Positions 26,520 to 35,517 of a DNA stretch of 64,000 bases are shown here, one piece after another. Origin of the DNA: DATKPE01 sp033854175 (GTDB lineage Bacteria > Bacteroidota > Ignavibacteria > UBA10030 > SZUA-254); the NCBI GenBank assembly GCA_033854175.1, contig JAWOKN010000094.1:7419-71418 (forward strand). The letters run 5' to 3'. The notes beneath the pieces were generated by a model, which worked only from the letters and a program-made list of their open reading frames with translations, was not told the origin of the DNA and did not search any database. Within the stretch, counting starts at the first letter, position 1; each line of letters starts with the position of its first letter. Both the position numbers and the translations under genes were made by a program.

Positions 26520-26872
26520 TCTTCCTCCTCGACCGGTGGAAGAATTTCCTCCTTCGCAGACCTGAGGGCCTTTTTATTTTTCATCCTGATTTTCGATTTG
26601 TACTTTGACAGCTGCCGTTCGAGCTTTTCGACGGCCAGACCGATGGATTTGTGGAAATCGTCGGAATGCTCACGCGCACTCAGGACAGTACCGTAAACAT
26701 GCAGATTGATCTCGGCGGTCTTCACACTCGCCATACTCCGTTCATAACTCAGAATGACATCCCCGCGTACGATTCCGTCATAAAACTTGTCGAGTTTTCT
26801 CACTTCTTCGATTGCATGATCACGGACGTCTTTATGCGCTCGGAACTTTCTTGCGGTAAAATGGATATCCAT
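26516..26872 (-). CDS. hpf: Ribosome hibernation-promoting factor, short form
   Basis: 118 residues with the HPF/RaiA fold: MDIHFTARKFRAHKDVRDHA at the start and a basic C-terminal helix (SKYKSKIRMKNKK). It binds the decoding centre and A/P sites of the 30S subunit in starved cells and blocks translation. The short form lacks the dimerisation domain of long HPF. An AGGAG site precedes the ATG. It is 25 bases behind the recombinase gene and coupled to hprK by ATGA. Confidence 0.9.
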   Translation of the reverse strand: MDIHFTARKFRAHKDVRDHAIEEVRKLDKFYDGIVRGDVILSYERSMASVKTAEINLHVYGTVLSAREHSDDFHKSIGLAVEKLERQLSKYKSKIRMKNKKALRSAKEEILPPVEEEE

Positions 26873-26897
26873 GGGATTTCTCCTAGGTTATGGTGGT

Positions 26898-27797
26898 TCA
26901 TGCTCTCGGATGAGCTTGTTTATAAATACGTTTGAGCCGTTCAACGGTTACATGCGTGTAGACCTGCGTCGTCGTCAGGCTTTCGTGGCCCAGAAGCTCC
27001 TTGACAGCCCGCACATCAGCCCCCCGGTTCAGAAGATGCGTGGCAAAGGTGTGCCGGAGCACATGGGGTCCGTGCTTTTTCATTTCCGAGACGGACGTGA
27101 TGTATTTCTGAACGATCCTGTATACCCCCTTCGCATCCAGCGGCTGCGCCCTCGAGGAGAGGAACACATGCTGCTCCTCCCTTCCGGCACCCCCTTCCGC
27201 CAGTATACTCTCCCGCTGGGGGAGATACCTCTGCACCGCTTCCTTTGCCTTTTTCCCCAACGGAAGGATTCTCTCCTTGGAGCCTTTTCCGAGGACCTTC
27301 ACCGTGTTCTCGGCCAACCGGACATCCCGCAACCGCAGCTGGAGAAGCTCGTTGAGACGGATGCCGGTGCTGTACAACATCTCCAGAACTGCACGGTCAC
27401 GAACACCCCTGAAGGTATTCTCCGCGGGAAGGTTCATCATCGTCTCGACGGAGCGCTCATCCAGATACACCGGGAGACGCTTCGGGAGCTTGGGTGTCAC
27501 CACATTCGTCGCGGGATTTGATTTCAGAATACCCTCGCGCATACAATACTTCAGGAAGGACCTGAGCGATGCGAGCTTTCTCGCCGTCGTCCTCCGTTGG
27601 ACACCACGGTCAAGCAGATGGCCAAGATACGACCGAATCACATGCTGGTCGATTTCCTTGAATTTCGACGACACCCGGTCCTGACCGAGAAACGCCATAA
27701 ATTCCATGAGATCGACGTGATACGCCGCGAGCGTGTGCTGCGAATAGTTCCGCTCCTTCTCGAGGTATTCAAGAAATTTTTGGATGTGGTTCTTCAT
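26898..27797 (-). CDS. xer: Tyrosine recombinase XerC/XerD
   Basis: 299 residues from the ATG at 27797, 8 bases after the topA stop; this gives the family's usual opening (MKNHIQKFLEYLEKERNYS) and usual length, whereas an upstream start would lie within topA. The N-terminal SAM-like domain has TARKLASLRSFLKYC. The catalytic residues are visible: R in STGIRLNELLQLRL, K in KGSKERILPL, HxxR in HVLRHTFATHLL, H in LGHESLTTTQVYTHV and Y in the same string. It resolves chromosome dimers at dif. The topA neighbour is usual for a housekeeping Xer. XerC and XerD cannot be told apart without a tree. Confidence 0.92.
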   Translation of the reverse strand: MKNHIQKFLEYLEKERNYSQHTLAAYHVDLMEFMAFLGQDRVSSKFKEIDQHVIRSYLGHLLDRGVQRRTTARKLASLRSFLKYCMREGILKSNPATNVVTPKLPKRLPVYLDERSVETMMNLPAENTFRGVRDRAVLEMLYSTGIRLNELLQLRLRDVRLAENTVKVLGKGSKERILPLGKKAKEAVQRYLPQRESILAEGGAGREEQHVFLSSRAQPLDAKGVYRIVQKYITSVSEMKKHGPHVLRHTFATHLLNRGADVRAVKELLGHESLTTTQVYTHVTVERLKRIYKQAHPRA

Positions 27798-27805
27798 GTC
27801 CGTCT

Positions 27806-30160
27806 TCAGCCGGCCATTGCCACCGATGGCGGATCCATCATGATCTCCGCCTTGCACGCCGGGCATTTGTAGTATTCCCCCCGCTTCTGGCTTGATTTGA
27901 CGACCATGTACGGGGATCCGCAGGTATCGCACTTCCGGTCAACCGGTTTGTCCCATGAGGCAAAATCGCAGTCCGGATAGCGTGAACAGCCGTAAAACGT
28001 CCGCTTCCTTTTCGTCTTTCGTTCGATGACATCCCCCTCCTTGCATTTCGGGCATTTCATGCCTGTCGATATCGGTTTGGTATTCTTGCAGGCCGGATAA
28101 TTGGAACATCCGAGGAATGTCCCGAATTTGCTCGAGCGAACAAGCATCTCCCCGCCGCACAATTCGCACTTCAACCCCGAAAGATGCTGATGCTTCTCCT
28201 GGTCCTCAGGGAGGGGTTTGGTGTTCTTACACGCCGGATACCCGCTGCAGGCCATGAACCGCCCGTTCCTTCCCCATTTGATCAGCATCGGCTTGCCGCA
28301 TACATCGCAGACCTCGTCCGTCTCGATCTGCATCGATTTTTTTATCGAGGAGGTCTTCTTCGAGACCTTCTCCAGTGATTCGTGGAACGGGATGTAGAAA
28401 TCATCGAGGACCTTCTTGTATTCGTTTTTTCCCGAGGCGATGGTGTCAAGCTCCTCCTCCATCTTTGCAGTAAAGCGGACGTTGAAGATGTGCGGGAAGT
28501 GCGTCGAGAGAACCTTGCTGACCTCCTCGCCGAGATCAAGTGCATACAGCTTGCGGTCCCGCTGCTCGACATATTTCCGGTCGATGATCGTTCCGACAAT
28601 CGAGGCATAGGTGCTCGGCCTGCCGATACCGAGCGCTTCAAGCGTTTTCACGAGACTGCTTTCGGAGTACCGCGGGGGCGGGGATGTCTCGTGCCGGTGC
28701 GGGATGACCGTAAGAGTACGGACACTCTGCCCTTCCGCGAGCGATTCCGGCAGTTTTTCATCCTCCACCTCGGGATCCTCCGCCTCACCCACCGCTTCTT
28801 TGTCTGCGGCATCATCATAGACCTGGAGAAATCCGCGGAAGGTGTAGCGCGAGGATGTCGCCTTGAACTTGTACGGGCCACCCTCGACAATCACCGTCGT
28901 GGTTTCCAGCGTCGCGGCCTCCATCTGACAGGCCACAAACCTGTTCCAGATGAGTTCATACAACCGCAGGAGATCCTTGTCAAGATACTTTTTCACCGCG
29001 GAGGGCGCGTATTTCACCGAGGTGGGGCGAATGGCCTCGTGGGCGTCCTGCGAGGTCTTCCTCTTCTTGTACACGACGGGTTTTGGGGGGAGATATTCCT
29101 TCCCGTAGTTCGACATGATGTATTCCCGGACTGATGCGACAGCATCGTCGGCAAGCCTTGTCGAATCCGTACGCATATAGGTGATCAGCCCGACCAATCC
29201 GTCCGGTCCGAGATTCACCCCCTCATAGAGCTTCTGCGCGAGCTTCATCGTCCGGGAGGCCGACAGATAGAGTTTCCGCGAAGCCTCCTGCTGCAGCGTG
29301 CTGGTGATGAACGGAGGAAGCGGATTCCGCTTTGACTCGCGCCGCTGCACGGATGCTATCGCGAAGGACTGCTGCCGGATATCGGCGATAAGCCGCTGCG
29401 CCTCGTCGGAGGATGGGATGTACATTGTCCGGTCGCGGGTCCCCTTGTGCTCGATTTCCGCCAGATTCTCCTTCGACGGCACAATAAGGTCTTTTTCACC
29501 GATCCTGAAGAGCTTCGCAAAAAAAGGATCAGCCGCGTGGGGCTTGAATTCCGCAATGATCGACCAGTATTCTGTCGGGTGGAAGGACCGGATCTCATGT
29601 TCCCGTTCGCAGATGAGCCTGAGGGCGACCGACTGAACACGGCCTGCGGAAAGACCGTAGAAAAACGTCTTCCAGACAAACGGGCTCACCTTGTAGCCGA
29701 CGATGCGATCCATGATTCTTCTCGCACGCTGGCTGGCGACAAGATTCTCGTCGATCGACGAGGGATGCTGCATCGCCTCCTTGATTCCCCGTTCGGTGAT
29801 TTCGTTGAACAGCACCCGGTAGATACGGTCGTTGTCGCTGCTGATTTCCTCCGCGATGTCTGCGGCAATCGCCTCTCCCTCGCGGTCGGGATCGGTAGCA
29901 AGGTAGATATTTGCTGCACCCTGTGCGGCCCGGCGGAGGTTTCTGATCACCTCCTCCTTCCCCTCAATCGTTTCGAACGTCGGCTGGTATCCGTTTTCCA
30001 CATCCACCCCGAGTTTGCTTTTGGGCAGATTTTTGATATGCCCGACGGATGCCTCGACAATGAAGTTTTTCCCGAGGTATTTACTGATCGTTTTCGCTTT
30101 CGCTGGTGATTCCACGATCAGCAGCGATTGCCGTTCCTTCGTGTCGGCGTGTTTGGCCAT
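27806..30160 (-). CDS. topA: DNA topoisomerase I with C-terminal zinc fingers
   Basis: 784 residues from the ATG at 30160; AAAGGA lies 10 bases before it, whereas the ATG at 30169 would be too close. The Toprim domain has SLLIVESPAKAKTISKYLG and ATDPDREGEAIA. The active-site tyrosine is in GLITYMRTDSTRL. Four-cysteine zinc fingers fill the C-terminus (CDVCGKPML, CELCGGEML, CPKCKEGDV, CDTCGSPYMV). The enzyme relaxes negative supercoils. It starts one base after the ybeY stop and is followed by xer after 8 bases. Confidence 0.95.
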   Translation of the reverse strand: MAKHADTKERQSLLIVESPAKAKTISKYLGKNFIVEASVGHIKNLPKSKLGVDVENGYQPTFETIEGKEEVIRNLRRAAQGAANIYLATDPDREGEAIAADIAEEISSDNDRIYRVLFNEITERGIKEAMQHPSSIDENLVASQRARRIMDRIVGYKVSPFVWKTFFYGLSAGRVQSVALRLICEREHEIRSFHPTEYWSIIAEFKPHAADPFFAKLFRIGEKDLIVPSKENLAEIEHKGTRDRTMYIPSSDEAQRLIADIRQQSFAIASVQRRESKRNPLPPFITSTLQQEASRKLYLSASRTMKLAQKLYEGVNLGPDGLVGLITYMRTDSTRLADDAVASVREYIMSNYGKEYLPPKPVVYKKRKTSQDAHEAIRPTSVKYAPSAVKKYLDKDLLRLYELIWNRFVACQMEAATLETTTVIVEGGPYKFKATSSRYTFRGFLQVYDDAADKEAVGEAEDPEVEDEKLPESLAEGQSVRTLTVIPHRHETSPPPRYSESSLVKTLEALGIGRPSTYASIVGTIIDRKYVEQRDRKLYALDLGEEVSKVLSTHFPHIFNVRFTAKMEEELDTIASGKNEYKKVLDDFYIPFHESLEKVSKKTSSIKKSMQIETDEVCDVCGKPMLIKWGRNGRFMACSGYPACKNTKPLPEDQEKHQHLSGLKCELCGGEMLVRSSKFGTFLGCSNYPACKNTKPISTGMKCPKCKEGDVIERKTKRKRTFYGCSRYPDCDFASWDKPVDRKCDTCGSPYMVVKSSQKRGEYYKCPACKAEIMMDPPSVAMAG

Positions 30161-30161
30161 A

Positions 30162-30584
30162 CTAGTCATATCCTTTCAGATACAGGTCTTCTTTTCGTGT
30201 CATGCGATGACGGGTCGACGGCGTGTGATCGTCGTAACCGAGGAGGTGCAGGGTTCCATGGATGACGAGGCGGTATATTTCACCCCTAAAGGTGACGCTG
30301 AACTCTTTCGCCTGGCGCCGGGCCTGGTCGAGATTTACGTAAATTTCTCCTTCGAGGAGACGGGCACGCGGGGACGAAAGCGGAAAGCTCAGAACATCCG
30401 TCGGGAAATCGTGCTTGAGATATGTCGCGTTGAGGATCCGCATCCGCCGGTCATCAATAAAGACGATACCCAGATCGGCATGATGACGACGTTCCTTCCA
30501 CAATACACGCCGGATGATCTCCTGAATCACTTTCCGGCGCCGGCGGTAGCGGGGGTGTGCATTCGCGACATCAATCATCATCAT
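30162..30584 (-). CDS. ybeY: Endoribonuclease YbeY
   Basis: 140 residues. The zinc motif is HGTLHLLGYDDH, one residue off the usual HGxLHLxGYDH spacing; DFPTDVLSFPL is the conserved central strand. YbeY takes part in 16S rRNA 3' processing and ribosome quality control. Three ATG codons in a row open the gene; the first is coupled to the upstream stop as ATGA. topA starts directly behind it. Confidence 0.92.
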   Translation of the reverse strand: MMMIDVANAHPRYRRRRKVIQEIIRRVLWKERRHHADLGIVFIDDRRMRILNATYLKHDFPTDVLSFPLSSPRARLLEGEIYVNLDQARRQAKEFSVTFRGEIYRLVIHGTLHLLGYDDHTPSTRHRMTRKEDLYLKGYD

Positions 30585-31045
30585 CGTCTATTTTTTTTCG
30601 CGCTCTTTTTCAGTTCAGGAAGTATCGTCTCTGAAAGCGACAACGCGATGCCGGAGAGCATAACCTCCGGGCCCAACTGGGTAAAATCTCCGGACAGGAT
30701 CGCCCGGTCGACATTGGCGTAGAGTGAGCAACCGCCCTCGCGTTCAATAATGATTCCGGAAATCTTCCCGTCGTTTTCCCCCACAAATGTCACCTCGTTC
30801 AGCATCTCGCTGATCACATAACCGGTGCAAAAATGGAGCTGGAGATGCGCGCTTGGTGTATAGACGGAAACGAGATTTCCCGGACGTTTTCCGATAGGGA
30901 TCTGCGGATAAATTTCAAGGGTCAGAGGCCGCTGGTGTATTCCTTTCCCCAGTTCGAACCGGTAATTATTCCCTTTGTGCTTCGGGGAAACCCCAAGCAC
31001 CTTTCCTAATTTCTGTATGTCTTTGTGCGTAAATGTGAACGCCAT
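30581..31045 (-). CDS. Protein of unknown function upstream of ybeY
   Basis: 154 residues from the ATG at 31045, preceded by AGGA at a good distance; two codons earlier a second ATG has the site too close. No signal peptide or membrane segment. The middle has a strand-rich stretch (LVSVYTPSAHLQLHF, EVTFVGENDGKISGIIIERE) and the end is basic (LKKSAKKNRR). I do not recognise the family. The ATGA overlap with ybeY and its place in front of ybeY-topA suggest a cytoplasmic job, perhaps linked to ribosomes or nucleic acid, but nothing in the sequence proves it. Confidence 0.75.
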   Translation of the reverse strand: MAFTFTHKDIQKLGKVLGVSPKHKGNNYRFELGKGIHQRPLTLEIYPQIPIGKRPGNLVSVYTPSAHLQLHFCTGYVISEMLNEVTFVGENDGKISGIIIEREGGCSLYANVDRAILSGDFTQLGPEVMLSGIALSLSETILPELKKSAKKNRR

Positions 31046-31077
31046 TTTCATCCTAATCCGGCGTGTCCATGGAGAAT

Positions 31078-31116
31078 AAAAAACCCGACTATCCCCGCAC
31101 GGCGGGAACATTCGGG
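31078..31116 (-). terminator. Intrinsic terminator of the cold-shock gene
   Basis: On minus, a two-part stem: outer CCCGA/TCGGG (31112-31116 with 31084-31088) and inner CCCGC/GCGGG with a 3-base loop, followed by six T (31078-31083). It lies 29 bases after the csp stop. Confidence 0.8.
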
Positions 31117-31144
31117 ATGTTGACCTATTTCCGGGACTTCCTTC

Positions 31145-31354
31145 TTATGATACCACCACTACGTTTTGGGCTTGTAATCCCTTTTTGCCTTCTGCGATGT
31201 CAAACTGGACCGTCATCCCCTCCTTGAGGGTCTTAAACTCGTTTTCTGATTTGATGGATGAATAGTGTACAAAAATATCGGCCGTTCCATCTTCCGGGAT
31301 AATAAAACCAAACCCCTTCTTCCCGTCGAACCATTTCACTTTCCCTGTTGGCAT
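31145..31354 (-). CDS. csp: Cold-shock domain protein
   Basis: 69 residues, a single OB-fold. RNP1 is KGFGFI and RNP2 is DIFVHYS; the opening GKVKWFDGKKGFGFI is diagnostic. It binds single-stranded RNA and DNA and melts mRNA structure. It is monocistronic: a strong promoter about 110-140 bases upstream gives a leader of roughly 105 bases, in keeping with the long structured leaders of cold-shock genes, and a strong terminator follows. Confidence 0.95.
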   Translation of the reverse strand: MPTGKVKWFDGKKGFGFIIPEDGTADIFVHYSSIKSENEFKTLKEGMTVQFDIAEGKKGLQAQNVVVVS

Positions 31355-31465
31355 ATTTCCCTCAACCTCTGCATGATGATTGAACCATCACCCGGTAGAA
31401 AACGAATCCCGCTCCGGTCCTCCAAGTGACAGAAAAAATATGTAATTAAAATCGCTCTACGAGCA

Positions 31466-31495
31466 AATATAATACTCCGCCAATATCAATGTCAA
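31466..31495 (-). promoter_or_regulatory. Promoter of the cold-shock gene
   Basis: On minus, perfect -35 TTGACA (31490-31495), an 18-bp spacer, and -10 TATATT (31466-31471). The -10 region reads TATATTTG, which also fits the TAnnTTTG element of Bacteroidetes. Confidence 0.75.
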
Positions 31496-31526
31496 GTGTC
31501 CGGCATGTCCTGACCTGTACGCCGGA

Positions 31527-32423
31527 TCAGAGTTTGAGCTCCATCCCTTCGGCGGCTGCAACACACTCAAAATGATATTTTCGCGTGCGAATCTCGTTTT
31601 TACACTTTTTCAGGATGTCGTCAACCTTGTCGTCGCCGTGACTCGGATCGTGATGGAAGAGAACGAGCTGGCGGACTTTTCCCTCCGCTGCAACACTCAG
31701 GGTGAAGAGATAATGCGAATGCCCCCAGCCGACGCGATCCACATACTCCTCCGGGGTGTAGGTTGCGTCGTGGATCAGGATATCAGCGTTCTTCACAAAA
31801 TCAAACACCCGCTGGTTCGGATCCCCTGTCGACCGGAGAAACCGGTCGACGATCTGTTTTTCAACGTTCCGGAGCGACTGCGCCACACGCCTGTCAAAAG
31901 GCTCGTTATCACTGATATAAACGAGCGTTTTCCCCTTGTAGGAGATCCGGTAGCCGATGGCAAAGGTCGGATGGTTCAGATAGATCGTCGATACCCGGGC
32001 ATCGAAGACGGAAAACTCTTCCTCCTCCACCTTCCGGAATTTCAGCGTGGCTTTCAGTTCGTTCAGCTGAATGGGAAAATAGACCTTGTTCATCTGATCG
32101 GCGATCATTTTCTGTAGCGACACCCGATCCGACTCGCCGCCGATGATCGTGAGCTCGTTTCCTGAAATAAACGCCGGCTTGAAGAACGGAAATCCCTGGA
32201 TATGGTCCCAATGCGGGTGCGAAATGAGGATGTACCCCTTGATCGACTTCCCCGGCTCCATCAGCTTCTCACCCAGGTTCCTGATGCCGGTCCCGGCGTC
32301 GAGGACGATCAGTTCATCATTGTTGAGGCGGATTTCCACGCAGGGTGTGTTGCCGCCGTACCTGACGGTGTGCTTTCCCGGCGTCGAGATCGATCCGCGG
32401 GTTCCCCAAAATTTTAAACGCAT
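31527..32423 (-). CDS. Metallo-beta-lactamase fold hydrolase
   Basis: 298 residues. The opening MRLKFWGTRGSISTPG with YGGNTPCVEI is typical of a stand-alone hydrolase group related to RNase Z and cyclic-nucleotide phosphodiesterases. The metal site is SHPHWDHIQGFP, with further ligands in HDATYTPEEY and FHHDPSHGDDK. The substrate is unknown. AGGA lies 7-8 bases before the ATG. It is 9 bases behind the gamma-carbonic anhydrase gene, in the same transcript. Confidence 0.82.
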   Translation of the reverse strand: MRLKFWGTRGSISTPGKHTVRYGGNTPCVEIRLNNDELIVLDAGTGIRNLGEKLMEPGKSIKGYILISHPHWDHIQGFPFFKPAFISGNELTIIGGESDRVSLQKMIADQMNKVYFPIQLNELKATLKFRKVEEEEFSVFDARVSTIYLNHPTFAIGYRISYKGKTLVYISDNEPFDRRVAQSLRNVEKQIVDRFLRSTGDPNQRVFDFVKNADILIHDATYTPEEYVDRVGWGHSHYLFTLSVAAEGKVRQLVLFHHDPSHGDDKVDDILKKCKNEIRTRKYHFECVAAAEGMELKL

Positions 32424-32432
32424 AGACGGATC

Positions 32433-32942
32433 CTACAAAAGTTGTTGCCGATATTCACGCGCGTACTCCATGTACCAGCGCGACGATTGCTCGATCATTG
32501 ACCGTTCATCGGGCGTGAGTTCGCGGACGATACGGGCCGGAACACCGGCGAGCAGCACTCCCTCCGGGAATTTTGCCCGCATCCGCACCATGGCTCCCGC
32601 CGCAACGAGAGTATAGGAATTAATTTCAGCATTATCAAGAATAATGGCCCCCATCCCGATCAGACACATCCGGCCGAGCGTGCACCCGTGGAGAATCGCC
32701 CCGTGCCCGACGGTGACATCATCACCGATCGTGAGTGAACCGGTTTCATGCGTCACATGGAGCACGCATCCGTCCTGGATATTGGTCCGCTCCCCGATCC
32801 GGACGCTGTTCACATCCCCCCTGACGACAGAGTTGAACCAGACGCTCGAATCCTTGCCGATCGCCACATCCCCGACGACATGCGTCCCGGGTGCGATGAA
32901 CACCGATGGGTGAATTTCGGGCGCCTTCCCCTGATACCTCAT
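32433..32942 (-). CDS. Gamma-carbonic anhydrase family protein
   Basis: 169 residues from the ATG at 32942, two bases after the DUF3108 stop; the hexapeptide-repeat fold begins right away. Left-handed beta-helix repeats such as GDVAIGKDSSVW and GDDVTVGHGAIL are clear. The three zinc histidines expected of the family are visible in VLHVTHETG and VGHGAILHGC. The closing LAGVPARIVREL is family-typical. It may hydrate CO2 or act as an acyltransferase-like relative (YrdA/PaaY), which sequence alone cannot decide. Confidence 0.88.
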   Translation of the reverse strand: MRYQGKAPEIHPSVFIAPGTHVVGDVAIGKDSSVWFNSVVRGDVNSVRIGERTNIQDGCVLHVTHETGSLTIGDDVTVGHGAILHGCTLGRMCLIGMGAIILDNAEINSYTLVAAGAMVRMRAKFPEGVLLAGVPARIVRELTPDERSMIEQSSRWYMEYAREYRQQLL

Positions 32943-32944
32943 GA

Positions 32945-33802
32945 TCACTGCTCTTTTCCCTCCGAATATTTCGGCGGAAGCCAGCCGGGCCTCTTCCATT
33001 TCATCAGCTCAACCCGGACAGAACCGATCAGGACCTTCAACTGCGCAATAACCGGTACATGGGCCGCATCGTTGCTGAACCATCCCTCAAACTCTCCCTG
33101 AAAACCGAATACACCGATAAAACCCGCCTCTCCCTTGAAATGAATCAGGTCAACCGGATACTCAATCGCATCGATGGATTCATGCTCCGGCTGGGGTAAA
33201 ATATCTATCGTCGTGTATCCGCTTTTTTCACTGACATAACTCGGGATATGATAATGCGCACCGGGAACCATCAGCGCCCGCGCAACGTAGAGAAGAGAAA
33301 GCCCATCCTGGTAGAACGTATCAATACCCACCGTATCATGATGCAGGGGCGAAGCGCCCTTCCAGATACCATGTTCTATCACAAGACGGTGGGCGGGGTA
33401 ATCGAACTCGTAGCTGGCCATGCTCCATCGATTTCCCTTCTTCGTCCTGCTGAAAAACCACTTGGAGTACATCCGATCTGTGATGTGATCCTCGTAGACC
33501 GTATGCACATTGACGAACGGAACCCCCCGGTAGGAATCGATAAATCCATGGACGACAAAATACGACCCCTGATTGCTGACCACCTTGCTGGAGATGATAA
33601 AATGGAGCTGACCGATGTTGAAACCCCCGTAGGAGACATTATAATAGAGTTCCTCACCCACCTGCATCATCGAGTCAACCGATGCGGCATTCAGACTGAG
33701 GGGCGATGGAAGGTGTTCCGGCTGAGCGTGGAGGACAAACCAACAGAGGAAGAAAGCCCCTCCGAACCCCAGATACCTGATCCTACAGAGGATAAATGTC
33801 AA
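32945..33802 (-). CDS. DUF3108 domain protein, secreted
   Basis: 285 residues beginning at a TTG (33802); no ATG or GTG fits before the hydrophobic signal segment (YLGFGGAFFLCWFVLHA). The mature part has the DUF3108 pattern: VGEELYYNVSYGGFNIGQL near the start, SYRGVPFVNVHTVYEDHI, and FKGEAGFIGVFGFQGEFEGW-like strands at the end. Its function is unknown; it is probably a periplasmic or outer-membrane-associated lipocalin-like barrel. It lies between the S41 protease and the carbonic anhydrase genes on one strand, probably a single operon. Confidence 0.8.
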   Translation of the reverse strand: MTFILCRIRYLGFGGAFFLCWFVLHAQPEHLPSPLSLNAASVDSMMQVGEELYYNVSYGGFNIGQLHFIISSKVVSNQGSYFVVHGFIDSYRGVPFVNVHTVYEDHITDRMYSKWFFSRTKKGNRWSMASYEFDYPAHRLVIEHGIWKGASPLHHDTVGIDTFYQDGLSLLYVARALMVPGAHYHIPSYVSEKSGYTTIDILPQPEHESIDAIEYPVDLIHFKGEAGFIGVFGFQGEFEGWFSNDAAHVPVIAQLKVLIGSVRVELMKWKRPGWLPPKYSEGKEQ

Positions 33803-33837
33803 AGGTCGTACTGTTCCCCTCTCAGAGCGACGTACGG

Positions 33838-35439
33838 TTAATGCAGCCGTGCTATTTTTTCAGCCTCTGGAAATAACGTGATGGCTTTCTGGAACTGGTT
33901 GTCCTCGGGCCTCATGACACTAAACCAACCCTCATTCCCCCAGACAGAGCGGGCAATCTGAGCCTTGAGACGGATTTTGATGTAGACGGCATCCTTTTTG
34001 TACTGCTCATCGTTCATGGGCACATCCCGTTTCTTGGCAATCTCGAGGAAGGATCCCATCATCTCATCCGAAATGGTGAATTCGGTCAGGAACTTCTTCA
34101 TGTCCTTTTCATAATTTTCCCGGAGAAGTTTGCCGTTTGTCTCAAGATAGTCGGATGTGTACTCCTGGAAGATATTCTTCGAGAGCAATCGACGGCTGTA
34201 TCCCGTCAGCGTGTCGCTCTTGATGATATAATCCGGTGTGATTCCACCGCCGCCGAACACTTTCCGGCCCCCGGAGGTCTTGTAGATCGGCCGCGCGGTA
34301 TCCCGCTCTTCGTTATGCTCAATATTTTCCCCCTCGGTCTCGTTCTTGTTGAAGGCTTCGCTCTCGTATTCCTCGATGTCCTTTCCGTACGGCCGCTGGA
34401 TCAGCCGGCCGGAAGGGGTGTAGTAACGAGCGATCGTCAGCCGGAATGCGGATTTGTCCGGCAGATCAAACTGACGCTGGACCAGCCCCTTGCCGAAGGT
34501 GGTTTCACCGACGATCAGTCCCCGGTCCCAATCCTGGATCGCACCAGACACGATTTCACTGGCGGAGGCGGAACCGTGGTTGACAAGAACAATCAGGGAG
34601 ACATCCGTAAATTCTCCGCCGGCGCTGGTGTAATCCTCGTTGAACTCGGGATACCGTCCCTTGGTATAGACAATCTTTCGCCCCTTGGGGAGAAGTTCGT
34701 CCGCGATTTTGTACGCCTGCTCAAGGTATCCCCCGGGGTTATTGCGGAGATCGAGAACAAGCTTCTTCATCCCCTGCGCGCGCAATTTCGTCAGCGCCGT
34801 CACAAACTCATCATGCGTCGTCTGGGAGAACCGGTTGAGACTCACGTAACCGATATCGCTGCTGACCATGTAGGCGACATCAAGACTGTAGAGGGGGATC
34901 TTGTCCCGTGTGATGTCGAAATCGATCAGGCTCGGCTCACCGGGGCGGAAAACACCGACCCGCACGTGCGTACCCTTAGGACCCCGGAGTTTTTTCGGTA
35001 CATCGTCCCGCTTGATGCCGATACAGGTCGTATCGTTGATCTTCACAATTCGGTCACCGGCAAGAATCCCCAGGGCCTCACTCGGCCCCCCGGCTACCGG
35101 CGTCACGACAATGATCGTGTCATGGATGACGTCATACTCGACACCGATACCCTCAAAACTACCCTGAAAATCCTCCGTGATTTTCTGAAGCTGCGAGGCA
35201 GGGATGTACACCGAGTGGGGGTCAAGGGTGGACAACATCCCGTTGACCGCGCTTTCCACAAGTTTTTGGGTGTCAACCTCGTCAACATAGTATTTTTCGG
35301 TCAGGCTCAGAACATCTTTAAATTTGTTCAACTGTTCAAAGATATTATCGCCGGAGATCACGCTGTTGAGCTGCATACCGAGCATCAGGGCAACAGCCAC
35401 CAGAATGAGCACGGTGCCAATCGAAAATCTTCTCTTCAT
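33838..35439 (-). CDS. ctpA: S41 family C-terminal processing peptidase (CtpA-like)
   Basis: 533 residues from the ATG at 35439. It has AAGGA 5 bases before it, while the earlier ATG at 35460 lies only a few bases behind the predicted transcription start. The sequence has an N-terminal membrane anchor at about 6-24, a PDZ domain (EALGILAGDRIVKIND), and the catalytic core with serine in GSASASEIVSGA and lysine in TTFGKGLVQ. It cleaves C-termini of periplasmic proteins. The C-terminal 150 residues are a family-usual helical tail. A strong promoter stands in front. Confidence 0.93.
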   Translation of the reverse strand: MKRRFSIGTVLILVAVALMLGMQLNSVISGDNIFEQLNKFKDVLSLTEKYYVDEVDTQKLVESAVNGMLSTLDPHSVYIPASQLQKITEDFQGSFEGIGVEYDVIHDTIIVVTPVAGGPSEALGILAGDRIVKINDTTCIGIKRDDVPKKLRGPKGTHVRVGVFRPGEPSLIDFDITRDKIPLYSLDVAYMVSSDIGYVSLNRFSQTTHDEFVTALTKLRAQGMKKLVLDLRNNPGGYLEQAYKIADELLPKGRKIVYTKGRYPEFNEDYTSAGGEFTDVSLIVLVNHGSASASEIVSGAIQDWDRGLIVGETTFGKGLVQRQFDLPDKSAFRLTIARYYTPSGRLIQRPYGKDIEEYESEAFNKNETEGENIEHNEERDTARPIYKTSGGRKVFGGGGITPDYIIKSDTLTGYSRRLLSKNIFQEYTSDYLETNGKLLRENYEKDMKKFLTEFTISDEMMGSFLEIAKKRDVPMNDEQYKKDAVYIKIRLKAQIARSVWGNEGWFSVMRPEDNQFQKAITLFPEAEKIARLH

Positions 35440-35472
35440 ATAGTCCTTCAGTGATGTCATACGCTGTATAAA

Positions 35473-35501
35473 AGTATATCCAAAAATGAAAAGAAAGTCA
35501 A
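35473..35501 (-). promoter_or_regulatory. Promoter of the S41 peptidase operon
   Basis: On minus, TTGACT (35496-35501), a 17-bp spacer, and TATACT (35473-35478). Start of transcription near 35466. Confidence 0.7.
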
Positions 35502-35517
35502 ATACGGGTCCCGAAGG

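Noticed and set aside
26898..27797. Tyrosine recombinase as a sign of a prophage or integrative element
   Set aside because: Its place beside topA and its length fit the housekeeping Xer, and there are no phage genes or attachment repeats.
31527..32423. Beta-lactamase
   Set aside because: Only the metallo-beta-lactamase fold is shared; the GGNTPCVE opening belongs to a different hydrolase group.
34315..35454. A 379-residue open frame antisense to the S41 peptidase
   Set aside because: It lies wholly over a well-supported protease gene and shows no recognisable family or ribosome site.
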